DNA of 64,000 bases, taken from Carya illinoinensis (Eukaryota; Streptophyta; Magnoliopsida; Fagales; Juglandaceae). Of the stretch, positions 34,496 through 47,432 are shown in pieces; the first letter of the stretch is position 1; each line of letters begins with the position of its first letter. The notes under the pieces were generated by a model. It was not told the DNA's origin and ran no database searches. It was given only the letters and a program-made list of their open reading frames with translations. The DNA is taken from contig NC_056752.1 in assembly GCF_018687715.1 (NCBI RefSeq), positions 49,806,653-49,870,652 of the forward strand, read 5' to 3'. Both the position numbers and the translations under genes were made by a program.

Positions 34496-34689
34496 TAGTA
34501 TTATTATTCCTTTCTATTATGACATGTACTTCCTCGTCTTGGGATCAGGCTAATTAATGTTTGTATTATATATATATAGTTGTACTGCAAAATTAATTAA
34601 TCATGTGCTAGCTAGCTAGTTTTAGATGACGATGATGATCATGTTCTGTCATTCATTCAAACTCAAGTACGTACAGTACTTTTTTTCCT

Positions 34690-35885
34690 TTAAAGAAGTA
34701 AATTTTATTAAAATAAAAGATGATTCATGTTAAGAAGTGAGATTCTCTAACAAATACTCTAATACAATAACTACAATATAAAAGTGATGAAAAAAAAAAG
34801 GAGTTTTAAAACTAATTTCTTGATCATAACTCAAGTTTTATAAAAAGGATATTGTCTTAAGAGATATTTTAAAGGTAAATCATTATTGGAGATGGTACAA
34901 GCTAATGCACTGCAATCTATTTTGTTGAGATATTTTTTTAAAAAAATCCATAGTCATTTTAACAAGATCACGAGTTAGAAAAAACGATAATTCGGATAAA
35001 CCGGCATAGAAAGAGTAAATCTGCAACGAAAGGACAATCAACCCGTGCCTCTAAAGTAGCGCATGAGGACCACGCGCTGGTGAGATGGAGGTGGGGTCAG
35101 GCTAATCTAAAGGATTAGAGAGCGTGGAATCTGCTGGTGCGGCATGTGCAGTAGGTAGAGTTGTCAAAGGGATGCGACGCGTGAAGATCACATGCAAAAA
35201 CAAGATGCACATGAAGTCTATGAGCAAATATTTTGGGCATAGATCTGCATCGTCCCAGTAGATAGGCAGTAGGAGAAGGTCATGGTGGAGCATGTGTTGA
35301 TTTTCCATGGCCGAAGTGCAGCAGATCTAAGAAAATCTGAACCAGTAAAAAAAAAAAATCCATAGTCATTTTAACAAGATCACGGGTTAGAAAAAGCAAT
35401 AATTCGGATAAACCGGCATAGAAAGAATAAATCTGCAACGGAGGGACAATCAACCAGTGCCTCTAGAGTAGTGCATGAGGGCCACGCGCTGGTGAGATGG
35501 AGGTGGGGTCAGGCTAATCTAAAGGATTAGAGAGCGTGGAATCTACTGGTGCGGCATGTGTAGTAGGTAGAGTTGTCAAAGGGATGCGACGCGTGAAGAT
35601 CACATGCAAAAACAAGATGCACGTGAAGTCTATGAGCAAATATTTTGGGCATAGATCTGCATCGTCCCAGTAGATAGGCAGTAGGAGAAGGTCATGGTGG
35701 AGCATGTGTTGATTTTCCATGGCCGAAGTGCAGCGGATCTGAGAAAATCTGAACCAATAAAAAAAAACTACCCTATAAATATATTCACCTATAGGTAGTG
35801 GAAATGAAAAGGAAAAGGAAAATGAGTTGGAGAGGAAGGAGGAGCAGAGACTCGTACCTTTCTCTCCAACGAAACTGAACGAAAA
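34690..35885. repeat. Retroelement-like segment carrying a tandem duplication
   Basis: The flanks resemble A/T-tailed retroposon ends (AAATTTTATTAAAATAAAAG near 34702). The middle is the duplication described separately. No reverse transcriptase or other domain can be read in either copy. Confidence 0.35.
34941..35763. repeat. 411-bp direct tandem duplication
   Basis: Two units (34941-35352 and 35353-35763) are almost identical: each begins with an A-run and ATCCATAGTC and ends TCTGAACCARTAAAAAA. Matched points are 411-412 bp apart. I count only a handful of substitutions by eye. Each carries the same 68-codon frame on the minus strand (35308-35102 and 35720-35514), which has no recognisable domain and is probably incidental. 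Confidence 0.93.
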
Positions 35886-35889
35886 GAGA

Positions 35890-37294
35890 TATTGAACCTA
35901 AGGTTTCAAGTTTCATATAAATTATATAATTATATATCTACACATGAATTTTGATGATAACAACTGAATTCAAATACTAGAGGAATCTCAAGCTCAAGTT
36001 ATCTAAATAATGGAGTCAAGTATATCAAGAAATCAAGCATGAGCAAGAAGGGAACAAGTTCACATTAAAGTCATAGAGTGATGTTGTAAATCTTTTAAAA
36101 ATTTGAAATTAGGATTAAGGTTCAAAATTAATATTTTATCATAAAATATTAAAATACATTTTTCACATGTGCATGAATATTTTGAAATTAAATTTGAAAC
36201 TTTTGAAAGATGATTGATTGTCATCTTTCACATGTGCACGACATGATTAAATGTTTAAATTTTAAAAATATTAAAGATGATTGACTGTCATTTTTCACAT
36301 ATGCATGCTTTATTTGAATATTTTCAAAAATGATTGATACTCTTTTTGACTTATGCAAAAAGTAGATAATTTTGTTTGAAAATTTTGAAAATATTAAAGA
36401 TGATAATCTTTCATATGTGCATGCTTTATTTGAATATTTTTAAAAGTGCTTGATGCTCTTTTTGACTTATGTAAAATATAGATGATTTTGTTTGAAAATT
36501 TTGAAAAGTAAAGTGTACTCCTTTTGTCATATGCGAAAAGTAAAAAAATTAGATTTGAAATTTTTGAAAAGTGAATGATATTGTATTTGATAAATGAAAA
36601 ACAAGAAACTTTTATTTGAATTTTTTGAAAAGTGAATGATATTGTCTTTAACATGTGAATTTTTTAAAATTTGAATATAAAGTCTCATATGCCTATAAAT
36701 AGATAATTTGAGATATTCAAATTTACAACACTAAGAGCATACAACATTCATTTAAAGTTTTCATTATCTCTTCTCTAAGCATTGAGTCTTAAATTTTGTT
36801 CATTTTGAGAAAGATATAGTTTGTATTGTATTGTTCTTACTTCACTCATTGATGCGTGTTTTCTGATAACCTACCCACTATTAGCTCAGCTTGTATCAAT
36901 AAAATTATGTGTATAACCTTTGTGTATGTAGAAAGTGTTCTACACATGAAATAGTTGAATCACCACGTGTAAGGTGATTGCAAATGTAGATGATCTTTTA
37001 CACGGATCTTTTGTAGCGGTGTTGTTCAAAGGTGTAATAGGTTTCTATCTCCACCTGAAAGAGGTAGAATAGTGAATTTAGAAATCCTCAAATAGTAGCT
37101 TGAGGCGAAGACGTAGGCAGTAGGGCCCGAACCTCGTTAACATACTGAGTTTTCTTCTCTTTTACCTTTACTCTTTATATTTATTGTTGTTTCGTATTTT
37201 ATTTATATTTTATATTGTGTATTTGATTTATAATTATTAATTTATTAAATATAATCTAATTCACTCCCATCTTATATTAGTCATCTGGATAACA
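35890..37294 (+). mobile_element. Solo LTR of the same Copia family, opposite orientation
   Basis: The 1405-bp sequence is the reverse complement of the LTRs at 5496 and 12650: it starts ATTGAACCTAAGGTTTCAAG (one base in from the left end) and ends CATCTGGATAACA. It contains the same TTTCACATGTGCAT repeats, in more copies. No gag, pol, primer site or second LTR adjoins it, so it is a solo LTR, the usual product of LTR-LTR recombination. Flanking five-mers AGAGA and AAAGA are a plausible slightly changed target duplication. The first dinucleotide has changed from TG to TA. Confidence 0.88.
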
Positions 37295-37635
37295 AAAGAG
37301 TTTATTTTTAAAGAGAAGTTAGAGCTTCTCTTTCTTAAAAAAAGAAAAAAAGAAAGAGGCACCTACTTTCAAGTGCACCCTATATACATGGGGAACTTAT
37401 AAGTCAATAAAGGCCATTAATAATTTATTTTTTTAAGTATACTTAATTATTTTGAAAACATCATCAAATAGTTAAGGTTACTTTATTTTCGCGAATCATC
37501 TTATTTTATCATTATAAATTTTCTAAACTCTTACATAAAATATAATAAATAATTCAACATTTTTAAATTTTAAAATAAAAATAATATCAAAAATATTATA
37601 TGATAACAATATTTTATTTAATTTTTATCTTATCT

Positions 37636-37675
<40 letters not shown>

Positions 37676-39349
37676 ATATAAACAAACGAGACCTAAGAAC
37701 TATTAAAATAAAGTTTGTAAATAAATATTTACTTAGCGGGCAATTATAACCAAATTTAAAGATAGATAGATTGGAATAATAAACCCTACGTGCCTCATTT
37801 CTCCCATCCTCTTTCTCATAAAAAATAAATAGCTCTAGATTTAGCGTTTATTAAGATTTCTTTTACTTAGTTTTATTTTGCTTTCTTCAAGGTTGAAAAA
37901 AATAGATTTATAACTTTCCAGCAACTTTCAAGGGAGACACGTGGTACAAGCTGATTATAGGTCTAAAATTATTAGGAGGAAAGTGGTGATTTTGTGAAAA
38001 TCACAATACATGATTCTTGCCCCCATCACCCTTTCTAGCAACTCTTCTTAATACAAGCATCATATCATCAAACTCACCACAACTAGACCTTTCAGATTTA
38101 ACTTTTATAGCTGAAAATAGATAAGTGTGTTGCCTTCAATGGCAATTATAGATTTCAAAGTCTACCGGAGTTGGCCCAAACTATAATCCATTCTTTTTCA
38201 CATCTATGTTACTGCTTACCTGAGTTGTCTCTCAGACCTTTTTTTTTTTTTTTTAAGAGATTGAGTCATCTTCTTCTATAAAATATAAGATTGAGTATCT
38301 GTTTAAGTAGAGAGTGTTGTCTCTTAGACATTTGTTTATAGAAAATATTAGTAATGAGCAATGCTACATACAATTATGGAGTATGCAAGCGTTGTACATT
38401 CACTTTAAAATAAAGTGGAGTCTGTTATTAATTTTTTTTTTCATATGATTCCTATATTTATACATTTTTTTCAAAATAATTACACGATACTTAAACACTT
38501 ACGAATGTAACTATAATTTCTTATCAGTAATAGTGAAGACCTCAACAGTCATGAAAGAAAATAGTATACTGGTAGAGTTCTAAATGTATTATTTTGATTT
38601 ATAATATCATATTTGATATAAGAACATCTTATAATATATTCGGACATGGATGTAAGTTTTTTTTATTAATTAATGATGAGAGTTTTCTTAAAAAATGAAA
38701 AAAGATAGATAGATTAATCCCAAAATCTAGTACTTATCTTATAATATTAATAAATCTGCAAGCACTTTATTCATAGAAATGTTATTGAAAAGTTTTACAC
38801 CACAACACAACGTTCTCGTAACATAATTTTATTTTAACTTAACTATCATATAATATAATAATAGTTATAGATTAATTGTGAGTATATTATTATCTCCAAA
38901 CAAACAAAAAGGAAATGAAATTAGAGAAGCGAAAAAAGAAAGCACTGTATCCACACAGTCACCAGTGGACCCAACGAAACCTGCATTTTGGAGGTTCCAA
39001 CGGGAAACAACAAAAGGTTTTAAAATATAACGTTATGATTATGGCTTAATTTAGAGGAGCGGCCTCTTTCCTAAATTTTTAAAAACAAAAAAGTCGTCTT
39101 CTTCACCTTCCACAGTTCTACTACTATCCGTTACGGTGTTTCTTACTTTTTCTTCTCAAATTTCAAATTTCAAACTCCTCTGCCATTAATTCTTAAGCCG
39201 GAGCTCTTTCTCCCTAAACCCACAACCCAAACCCCTCTCTCTCTCTCTCCCTCTCTCTCGTCTTGCAGGAGATCAAATTCTTACTTCCCCCAAACATTTT
39301 CTGGGAAAACTTTGTTGCTATCTAACGTGCATCCGTTCTGTTTTCTCAA
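37295..39349. other. AT-rich intergenic region upstream of the IQD gene
   Basis: It contains a MITE copy (37490-37690) next to an (AT)n/(GT)n run, and a fragment of a second MITE family at 38350-38525 (GCAATGCTACATACAATTAT). The last 200 bp hold a pyrimidine-rich leader before the IQD start. No other gene is seen. Confidence 0.45.
37490..37690. repeat. AT-rich MITE copy ending in an (AT)n run
   Basis: The start is CATCTTATTTTATCATTATA, the core AAATATAATAAATAATTCAA, then AAATAATATCAAAAATATT. An (AT)n-(GT)n tract at 37641-37678 has expanded near its right end. Confidence 0.5.
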
Positions 39350-42300
39350 ATGGGTGCCTCATGGATAAAATCACTAATCGCTTTGAAGAAGCCCCACACA
39401 ACCACCAACTACGTGAGCCGAAACATCTCCAAGCACACCTCGCATTTTTTTGTTTCCGCTTCTCATGTTTCCTCTGTTTTCATTATTTCCCTTAATGCTA
39501 TTTTCGTTGTTTTGTTTCTTTAGGAAAAGGCCGGGGATAAGACCAAGAAGAAATGGAGGCTATGGAAGAGTTCTTCAGAGGGCACGAAGAGGGACCACGC
39601 GGTGGCATCCCAGGCGTCCGATTCTTCCTCTCATTCTTTCAGCGCTGCAATTGCTACTGTGGTGAGAGCTCCGCCCAAAGATTTCATGGTGATCAGGCGA
39701 GAACGGTCTGCCATTCAGATCCAAACCGTGTTTCGGGGTTTCTTGGTAATTGCCTACTATTTTATTGTCTTGAAGATTCTTTAGCTTACTCAGACCACGT
39801 AAAAACAAAACAAAACATAAACAGAACACAAAATAGAGTGTGGTTTCATATATATATTTACTTGGTTTTCGGTTCTCGGAAGCAACGTTTGAGTTGTAGA
39901 TCGTAAAGTTAAGGTCTCTATGGTATTATTTGTTTGAATCTTAGTTAAATAATTAGTATCTGAGCTCAAAAGCCTCAGAAACACACAATTTCAGAACCAG
40001 CTTTTGGTACTCTCATATCATACATTGAACTCTGTCTCCAGTAAATAGTTCTTTTTTTTCCTATTTTCATTACTCTTAGCTACAGATGTAGTTTCTAAAG
40101 CTAAAAATTTCGAGTGCTGATGTTTTTAAGCCACTATGATTTTAGGTTTTGTGTTGTTCATGGATAAACTTGTGCTGAAACAGCCTAAAAAAGCTCCAAA
40201 TTTCAGCACAGATGGATAATTCCTTTAACTTATTTTTCTATATTGAGATATCCTTAAGCCAAATATTGTAAAGTTCAATACTCTTTCACAAGTTTTCAAC
40301 ACTCTGTTCGTTAAAGACGAGTTTTATATCTCCCATCTATAACTTGGATAAAGATCTAGATTTCAGGGAACTACGGCATCTAAGTTTATGTGCTTATATA
40401 TGGAAATGAGCTCATGTAACTTAAGAATTCAAAATCAATTCATCTTACCTAGTAAGACTTTTGAATGTCGGGAAGTGGAAATTGGAATTGAGTTAATCGT
40501 ACTAGAAGTTCTCTGTAGCTTTTAAGGTTGAATTTTTTTGTCCCACATCATTTTTTTAACCAAGTAGTCATACTCTTAGCAATGCACAGGGTCAACGTGT
40601 TCTTTCTCGAAGTGTTTTTCTTTTTCTTTTTTTGCTTTGTTACTCTTTAGGAAAATTGTGGGCAAAGCTACTAGAGAAAAAACAATTTAAGTTTGTTTTA
40701 AAATTATCTGTTGCACCTGAAACAATATGATCATGTTCAAACATAGGTAAAATGATAATGTTTTTGCTAAGAGAATTAGGTATTTCACTCTTTCAAAAAA
40801 AGAAGGAAGAGGACATCTATATCTGAGTTACTCTATCCTCAATTTCCTCTGTAGTCTAGGCAGCCAAGCGGAGACTCGGATTATTTCCATGATCAAGTAT
40901 CAACCCTGTGGGAAGTTTCACTGGAAACTGCCTCAGCAATGTTTTTTGCGAGCCGGGTTGTCTTCGTCAATGCTTTCTTCCTTTCTTGTTTTTGTTTTTG
41001 CCATATTTCTTAGAAAGAATGCAGTGACGTGCTCTAATATTTATCTTTTATGCTTATAAATTACTGTTTATGCATTTCTGCTCAGTGGTTTTAATGACAT
41101 GTTGCAGGCAAGACAAGCTTTGAGGGCATTGAAAGCAGTGGTGAGGCTTCAAGCTATATTCCGTGGTCGGCAAGTTCGGAAACAAGCTGCTGTTACACTG
41201 AGTTGCATGCAAGCTCTTGTTCGAGTTCAAGCTCGTGTAAGGGCACGGTGTGTGAGGGTGTCCCCAGAAGGGCTAGCTGTGCCCCTTGCTGATCCTGTGA
41301 AGCAAGCTGAGGTATTAATGTCAAAACATCTTCACATGTCAACATTTTATGTATTCCCAAGGGTGGGTCTGAAGGGCCTTGCCTTGGTGAGATTCCATGT
41401 CATCAAATAAATAATGAAAATACCATTTAATGTATAGGCAATGCTAACTCTATCATCAATGTTGTTTTTTCTGATAATTCTCAGCAAGGATGGTGTGATA
41501 GTCCAGGAACCATTGATGAAGTTAGAGCAAAGCTGCAAATGAGGCAAGAAGGTGCTGTGAAGAGGGGGAGAGCAATTGCATACGCGCGCTCTCAACAGGT
41601 AATGAAATTGAGAGGACCCAATAGACAGTTTTTCCTTCAGTAAGATAGTCAGTGGACTAAATATATGGCCTAGTTAAAGCTGCCTGGTAAAAGATTTATG
41701 CAGATCAGTTGGGATGTAGACCTGTATTTGTTTCAGTATGTTGAACAAATTATCTTTAGCATGTTGAATTTCTTGTTTTCAGCAATCAAGATTGACTGCT
41801 ACTCCAAATTCAATAAGTAGCAAACCAGTGACTTCTCTCAAGCATCATAGACTTGATAAGAACAACTCGGGATGGTGCTGGATAGAAAGCTGGATGGCAG
41901 CCAAACCCTGGGAAAGCAGATTGATGGAAGAAAATCATACTGACCCCCCAGAAAAGACTCCATTGTCTAGGAAAAGCAAAGATCAACTTCTCAATTTTCA
42001 TTCATATTCTCCAGATCATGATTCAGTGAAAGCCATAAGGTACAATGGCACAACCAGGATTTCAGCTAAACCACTAACATCTGGTCAACTTAGTTCTTCA
42101 TCTTCTGCCCCAAGTTCTGAATCTCTCTATGATGAGAGCTGTGCATCAACTTCATCTACGTCTGCATCTCCAACTCTAGCATCCAGTAATACACTCATGA
42201 TGGAAACCCTAGGGGAAAGGAATATCCACGCACCTAGCTACATGTATCTCACAGAATCAACTAAAGCTAAGCAGAGAGCTTACAAATATCTTTCTCACAG

Positions 42301-42472
42301 TATGCAGAGGCATTTTACGGAGGATTTTATGTTCCATAGTAAACCAATGGTAGTTTCTAATGGAGATACAAGGAGCAGTGCGGGTTCTAATTTTTCAGTT
42401 AATTTGAGCAGAGATCTGTACCCTTCATTGCCATTAGGTACACATGGGCAGGTAAGATATCAGCAGTACTAA
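39350..42472 (+). CDS. IQ67-domain (IQD) calmodulin-binding scaffold protein
   Basis: Five exons join in phase: 39350-39412, 39524-39745, 41108-41311, 41485-41598, 41783-42472, giving 430 residues. The start [16 protein letters not shown] is typical of IQDs (MG.S..WIKSLI). A basic stretch ([10 protein letters not shown]) may direct nuclear or microtubule binding. The IQ67 domain covers about residues 81-145: [33 protein letters not shown] and [15 protein letters not shown]. Its interior is split by a phase-0 intron after FRGFL, a hallmark of the family. The DUF4005-like C-terminus includes [17 protein letters not shown]. IQDs link calmodulin to microtubules and membranes and shape cells. Subgroup IQD5-8 is a guess. 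Intron 2 (1362 bp) is the longest and shows no gene. Confidence 0.93.
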
Positions 42473-43471
42473 TTAAGATTTGTCATAGGAGGCTTAGCCA
42501 AACTACCATGTCCAAGTTCCTTGAGTTCAACAGCTTGTTGCGCCATATGATTCTGAAGTTGTTCAAGTACTAAGAGACTCACATCAATGGATTGATGTGC
42601 AAGCACCCAACGAACTAAAGGGGAACTGGTTTATATATGAACACCGGAAGTAGAGATACTACGAGCAACTGTGTTCATAGAATTGAAGCATGCCCCTATA
42701 TATATAGTATTTCTGAATTTTGCTCGGTAAAGATTGAATGACATTGTCTTGTCTAGGACTTCACATACAAGGTTTGTTTGTTTGTTGTATGTAAAATGTG
42801 GCGTGTATAGAAAATGATACTGAACAAATAGAAATTTCAGGAGAAATAGCACTTGTGATGTTGCTACTTATGGATATTAGAGTGACTGGGTTCATGGAAT
42901 TTGTTGTGGCTATGTATCTTCAGAATATAGTCTGTGTTGGGTGGTTTAATGAATATCAAAGAGTGCAGTCTTGAGCTTGAAGTGGTACTAGATTTATTAT
43001 GGGTTACTCTGGTTTTTGTTTTGGAAAATGCTGCTTCAAATGGGCTTTCCCCCCTACGTCCATGCTTGAGTTGGGCTTCGTGGCTCAAGTTGTTTATTAA
43101 AAGATACGGTTAAACAGTAAAAAAAAAAATATATGTGATGGGAAAATGTACCAGAGTTAGTCACTCAAGCTGTGTGGCTTGACAAAAACTTGTAATGTTC
43201 TCCTTTTATTAATGAAAGTGTTTTCTAATTTGAAAAAAGAAAAAAAAGAAAAAAAAAACCGAAGAAGATTATGGCAAGAGACATTGGATTCTCGCTTTTT
43301 AATTATAGTAATATCCATTGCTCACTCTTATATTTAAACGAAAACAAGATGTATTCAAGGACGAGGAAGTTGGTGGTAAGAAATGGCACAAATATCAAAG
43401 AAGTATTAAATCCAAGTATTTCCCAGATATTATATGACAGCAAACACATCAATTATAATAGAGGTTTGATT

Positions 43472-43501
43472 CCCCCCCCCCCCCCCCCCCCCCGCCCCCC
43501 C
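43472..43501. repeat. Poly-C tract with one interruption
   Basis: About 30 C with a single G at 43494. Long C/G homopolymers are rare in plant nuclear DNA and are prone to assembly error. Confidence 0.9.
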
Positions 43502-44829
43502 GGGGCCAATTTCAGAACATCACCCAGAAATCAACGAAGTAATTACAATCTCCATATGGAATAAGTAGATCACTAATGTTGTTCTTTCTAACAACTAGCA
43601 ATTAAACCTCGATCTGGCCGTGGCTGTAAGTTTTTCTAGCTAGCTAGCTCTACCATAATAAATTGGCAAGGACCATGTACGGGTGCATGAATAACATATA
43701 TATTCCCAGTACCCCACAAAAAGATATATACTCTTATCAGTCTCCCGCTATCAATGGAATAAATTAACTTTTGAGTTCTTGCTCTGGAATTTGCTCCGAA
43801 ACTCGGTTGAAATTTGGAAAAAGATATGTTAACGCTCAAATTTTGATGCAGATATGATTGTGTGTAAAGTCATTTCAGGAGCAGTTCAATGTTTGAGATT
43901 AGAATCAAACCTTTTCAATCAAGCAAGGAGCGCAAGGACCAAGGTTTTGTGAAACATTCTTAACCCCACTTAAGAAACAAAATTGAGTGGCGTGCAATAA
44001 CAACTAACAAGGGTTCCTCAAATAGACTGGCATTTGAGATGGGGTTGGGGGTGTGATATGCAGCATCTTAAAGGGTCCCAGCAGCATTCATTCTATTGCT
44101 GAAAGGACCACTTATATCAACATCATCGTCCTTTGCTATTGTGTGAATCACTTAATCATTCCATCTTTAAGAAACCAGAAGAGAAAATCGACCAGAAAAT
44201 AATAACACTTGGAAAATATGCATCTTCAAAAGTAGACAACAGTACTGTGAACTGGTGTTTCATTTGTCGGTTTCAAAAATGAGAGACGCGTACATACACA
44301 CGCACACAGTTATAGACGTTCGAGACGATCATGCAGATTAATGCAGATCAGTTTGACTTTTTATCTACGGCAAGAAAGATGCCCTACGTACGTACTCGTG
44401 ATAGGACATGATGATCAAAGACTACTCAAGCAGCCTTACACGTGGGGTGGCGGGAGGAGTATTGCATATTGCAGCACCAACAAAGGCAAGAAATCAGGAT
44501 GCCACCAAAAGCTGTAAAACAAAAAAAAAAAAAAAAAAAGAGTGTTGGATGTCAATGTTGATGGGATCCTGAATTGAATGAAAGAAAAAGGAAAACGGGA
44601 TGCTTTCTTCAACTTGGAGTAAATATGTAAACTTTCTTTCATTGGGGGGTTGCCATGAAGATAAGGAAGGCAGTGTGGGCCGTGGGGTCCTTCCAGGATG
44701 CCTATTTCTTTGTATATTGCTTTTTTATTTCTTTGACCCCACAATTTAGTACTTTTGTTTGCATCGCTTTATATCATGAGTAAATAAGTTTCATGTTTTT
44801 CTACTTTTTCTTCATTTCCATTATTTGAA

Positions 44830-44832
<3 letters not shown>

Positions 44833-44922
<90 letters not shown>
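44833..44922. repeat. Compound (CT)n(AT)n microsatellite
   Basis: About 35 CT units followed by about 9 AT units. Confidence 0.95.
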
Positions 44923-46918
44923 ATTAATCGTGATCACTGTGAATTATAATGATCGATTCATGAATACCTCAATTATTTATTTATTTTGATCTCCTATTTA
45001 GTTGTCATTCCATTAAAAGATCAGGTTTTATTGTAGTTGGTCAACTTGAAAAGAGCAACACGCTGTCCTTCATTTTTTTTTTCCTCGTTGATGTGAATGA
45101 CATTGATCAGATATAAGCTTTGCGAGTTAGGTAGAATCTTGTTACTTTTCATGTGCAAGCTAGCACTCTTACCCAAAAAAAAAAGAAAAGTTGTAAACCA
45201 GCATTACATGATGATCTTATATGTTATAACTTAGTTAGCATTAATCCTTGAACCATTATACAATATAATATAAACCTTTAAAATAGTTTTCTTCAAATTT
45301 TGGTGATCTTCTCACCCTTAATCTCCTTTAATTTGTTAATATATTTGAGATCATGAGTTTTAAGTGTGAGCAGGAGGAAGCTCATGCTACGTACTGATCG
45401 ATCATGATCTCTTCGATCTTCTTAATTATTTGTTTCCTTTTTGTTGCATATCATGATCGATCGATCAAGAGGTAATTTTATTTGCCAAGGAAGAACAAAA
45501 CTGGGAGTAGAGGAAACAAAATTCAAAAAGAAAGAGAAAGAAAGAAAGAGACCCATAAAAAAATAGACTGAAAATGACCCATACCAAAATCATCAATCGT
45601 CTTCGAGAAAAGACAAATAAAATAAGCTAGCTATTCTTTTATGTACTTATTTTGATTCCACATTAATGAGTTGGAGAAAAAAAACAAAAAATCGAATGCA
45701 ATATCTTTTCATGTCCTTTGATCGCTCAACAAATAAAGCAAAAGAGAGCGGCCTGGTGCTATTAATTGTTGCATGTGCAACAATAAATCAGGAATCTTGT
45801 TCTGTTCTATTTCTTCCATCATAAGCATTCCAAACTCTTACTTTTTCTTTCAGAAGCAACAAATAAGATGAAGTCATAGATTCTAATTGGCACTCTGGCC
45901 TGTTCCAGTACCACAAGATCATCATCATCAAACCATTGCTTGCTTCTTTCAATTTGAAACTGATTTTCCTGGCCGGCCGGTCGGCCGGAGACTATATATC
46001 TTTCTATCTATCATCAACTCATAGCTAGCTAGCTAGTGATCACAACAATTAATAGAATTATAATGAGGTTTTGTTCGTTGGAAGAAGTTGATCATCATCT
46101 CCTTCATCATACAGTAGTACTGATCGACATGAAAGGATTGCGCGCAACGATCTTGACTCGTGTGTCAACATTAATATGATTCCAGCTTGGAACAATTTTG
46201 ACACGGCCTGTCCTACCTGTTTGTGATCGCATGAAAAAATGAGATTCACATTCTTAGAATGTATAAATCATGTCTACTCTTTTTTAAAAAAGGGGATAAA
46301 TCTGAAACATATAGAAAAACATCATATTTTTAATAATAGGTCCCATTTTTTAAACAAAAAAAAAATGTTCGAATATTACGTCCATACCTTAAAACTATAT
46401 CTAACATTACTTATTGATCAGATATATCTCATCATAATGAAGTGAATGTAATAGTGATCTTATATAATATCATATCAAGTGTGTGGCTAATGGCTAGTAA
46501 GATCAACTTCAGGTAGCAACAGTTATAAGATAGTCGATGAAGCTAGGCAATGTCCAACTTAATTAGATGCAGGTACCTAGCTAGCTAGCTAGCTAGCATG
46601 CATGATTGATGAGAATAATCCTACTTTTAGTTATCGTAAATATTCACCAACCACAAGATCAGCGAGCGAGCTAGCAGCCAATCAACTCCGAGATTAGACA
46701 ATAAATAAATATTAATTAAAGTGCTAAGTTCAAAGAGAACCTTCAACAGAATGTGAAGGCATATATTATATACTTTTTCGGGATTCTTTTCATCCTGTCA
46801 AATTATACGCAGGCCCATGCATGCATAAACAGAAGGCCTTTGCTCTAAAATTCTAAATATTCTCCCCCGGCCACCTTGTCCCCATTGATTACTACCTTTT
46901 GATGAACTGCTTTTATAA

Positions 46919-46921
<3 letters not shown>

Positions 46922-46975
<54 letters not shown>
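46922..46975. repeat. Compound (CT)n(AT)n microsatellite
   Basis: About 17 CT units followed by about 9 AT units, the same compound structure as at 44833. Confidence 0.95.
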
Positions 46976-47400
46976 ATATTAATACTGTGGCAAACGTATG
47001 CATGTTTAAAATTCACTTAATTAGCTAGTAATTAATTAATTAATCTCTTTTAGAAGATTATAATAATACTTTGAAAACACAAATGATTCCTTGACCCAAT
47101 TAGACCCACAAATTCTTGATTGCTATCAAGGTAAAATGTGTCAAAAAAAAAAAAAAATCAAATTTACAAGCTAGCTGGTAATTATATATCCCAGTGGAAT
47201 TCCAATCCGGGGTTTGTCTTGATCATCGATCTCATCATGTTATTCAAGTTAATTATATATGCACGTACGCCCCGGGATTATTGATGATCCCGTTTGAACT
47301 CATTGTATGATCTTGTCTTCTTGTTCATGTTGATCGATCATAGCTATAGACTTTCATGATCTTCATGTATTGACTCATTAATACTCAACTATATATATAT

Positions 47401-47432
<32 letters not shown>

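Larger units (their letters stand above)
31600..34690. other. Intergenic region with repeats, no supported gene
   Basis: It contains the IQM 3' region, (AG)n at 32227-32279, MITE copies at about 32478 and 34088-34495, and (GA)n at 33776-33802. Around 33010-33200 there is a locally GC-richer stretch with a repeated phrase (CACAAAGCCTTCC twice, 33070 and 33127). I cannot assign it to a gene or a known element. Confidence 0.4.

Noticed and set aside
35102..35720. Twin 68-codon frames as a duplicated gene
   Set aside because: They are identical because the 411-bp unit is duplicated; no domain or coding signal supports translation.
44436..44744. 102-codon minus frame
   Set aside because: Contains poly-Phe from a homopolymer and no known motif.
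46575..46602. CTAGCTAGC repeats as a CRISPR-like or tRNA-like array
   Set aside because: A simple tetranucleotide repeat without spacers or folding potential; CRISPR is not expected in a plant.
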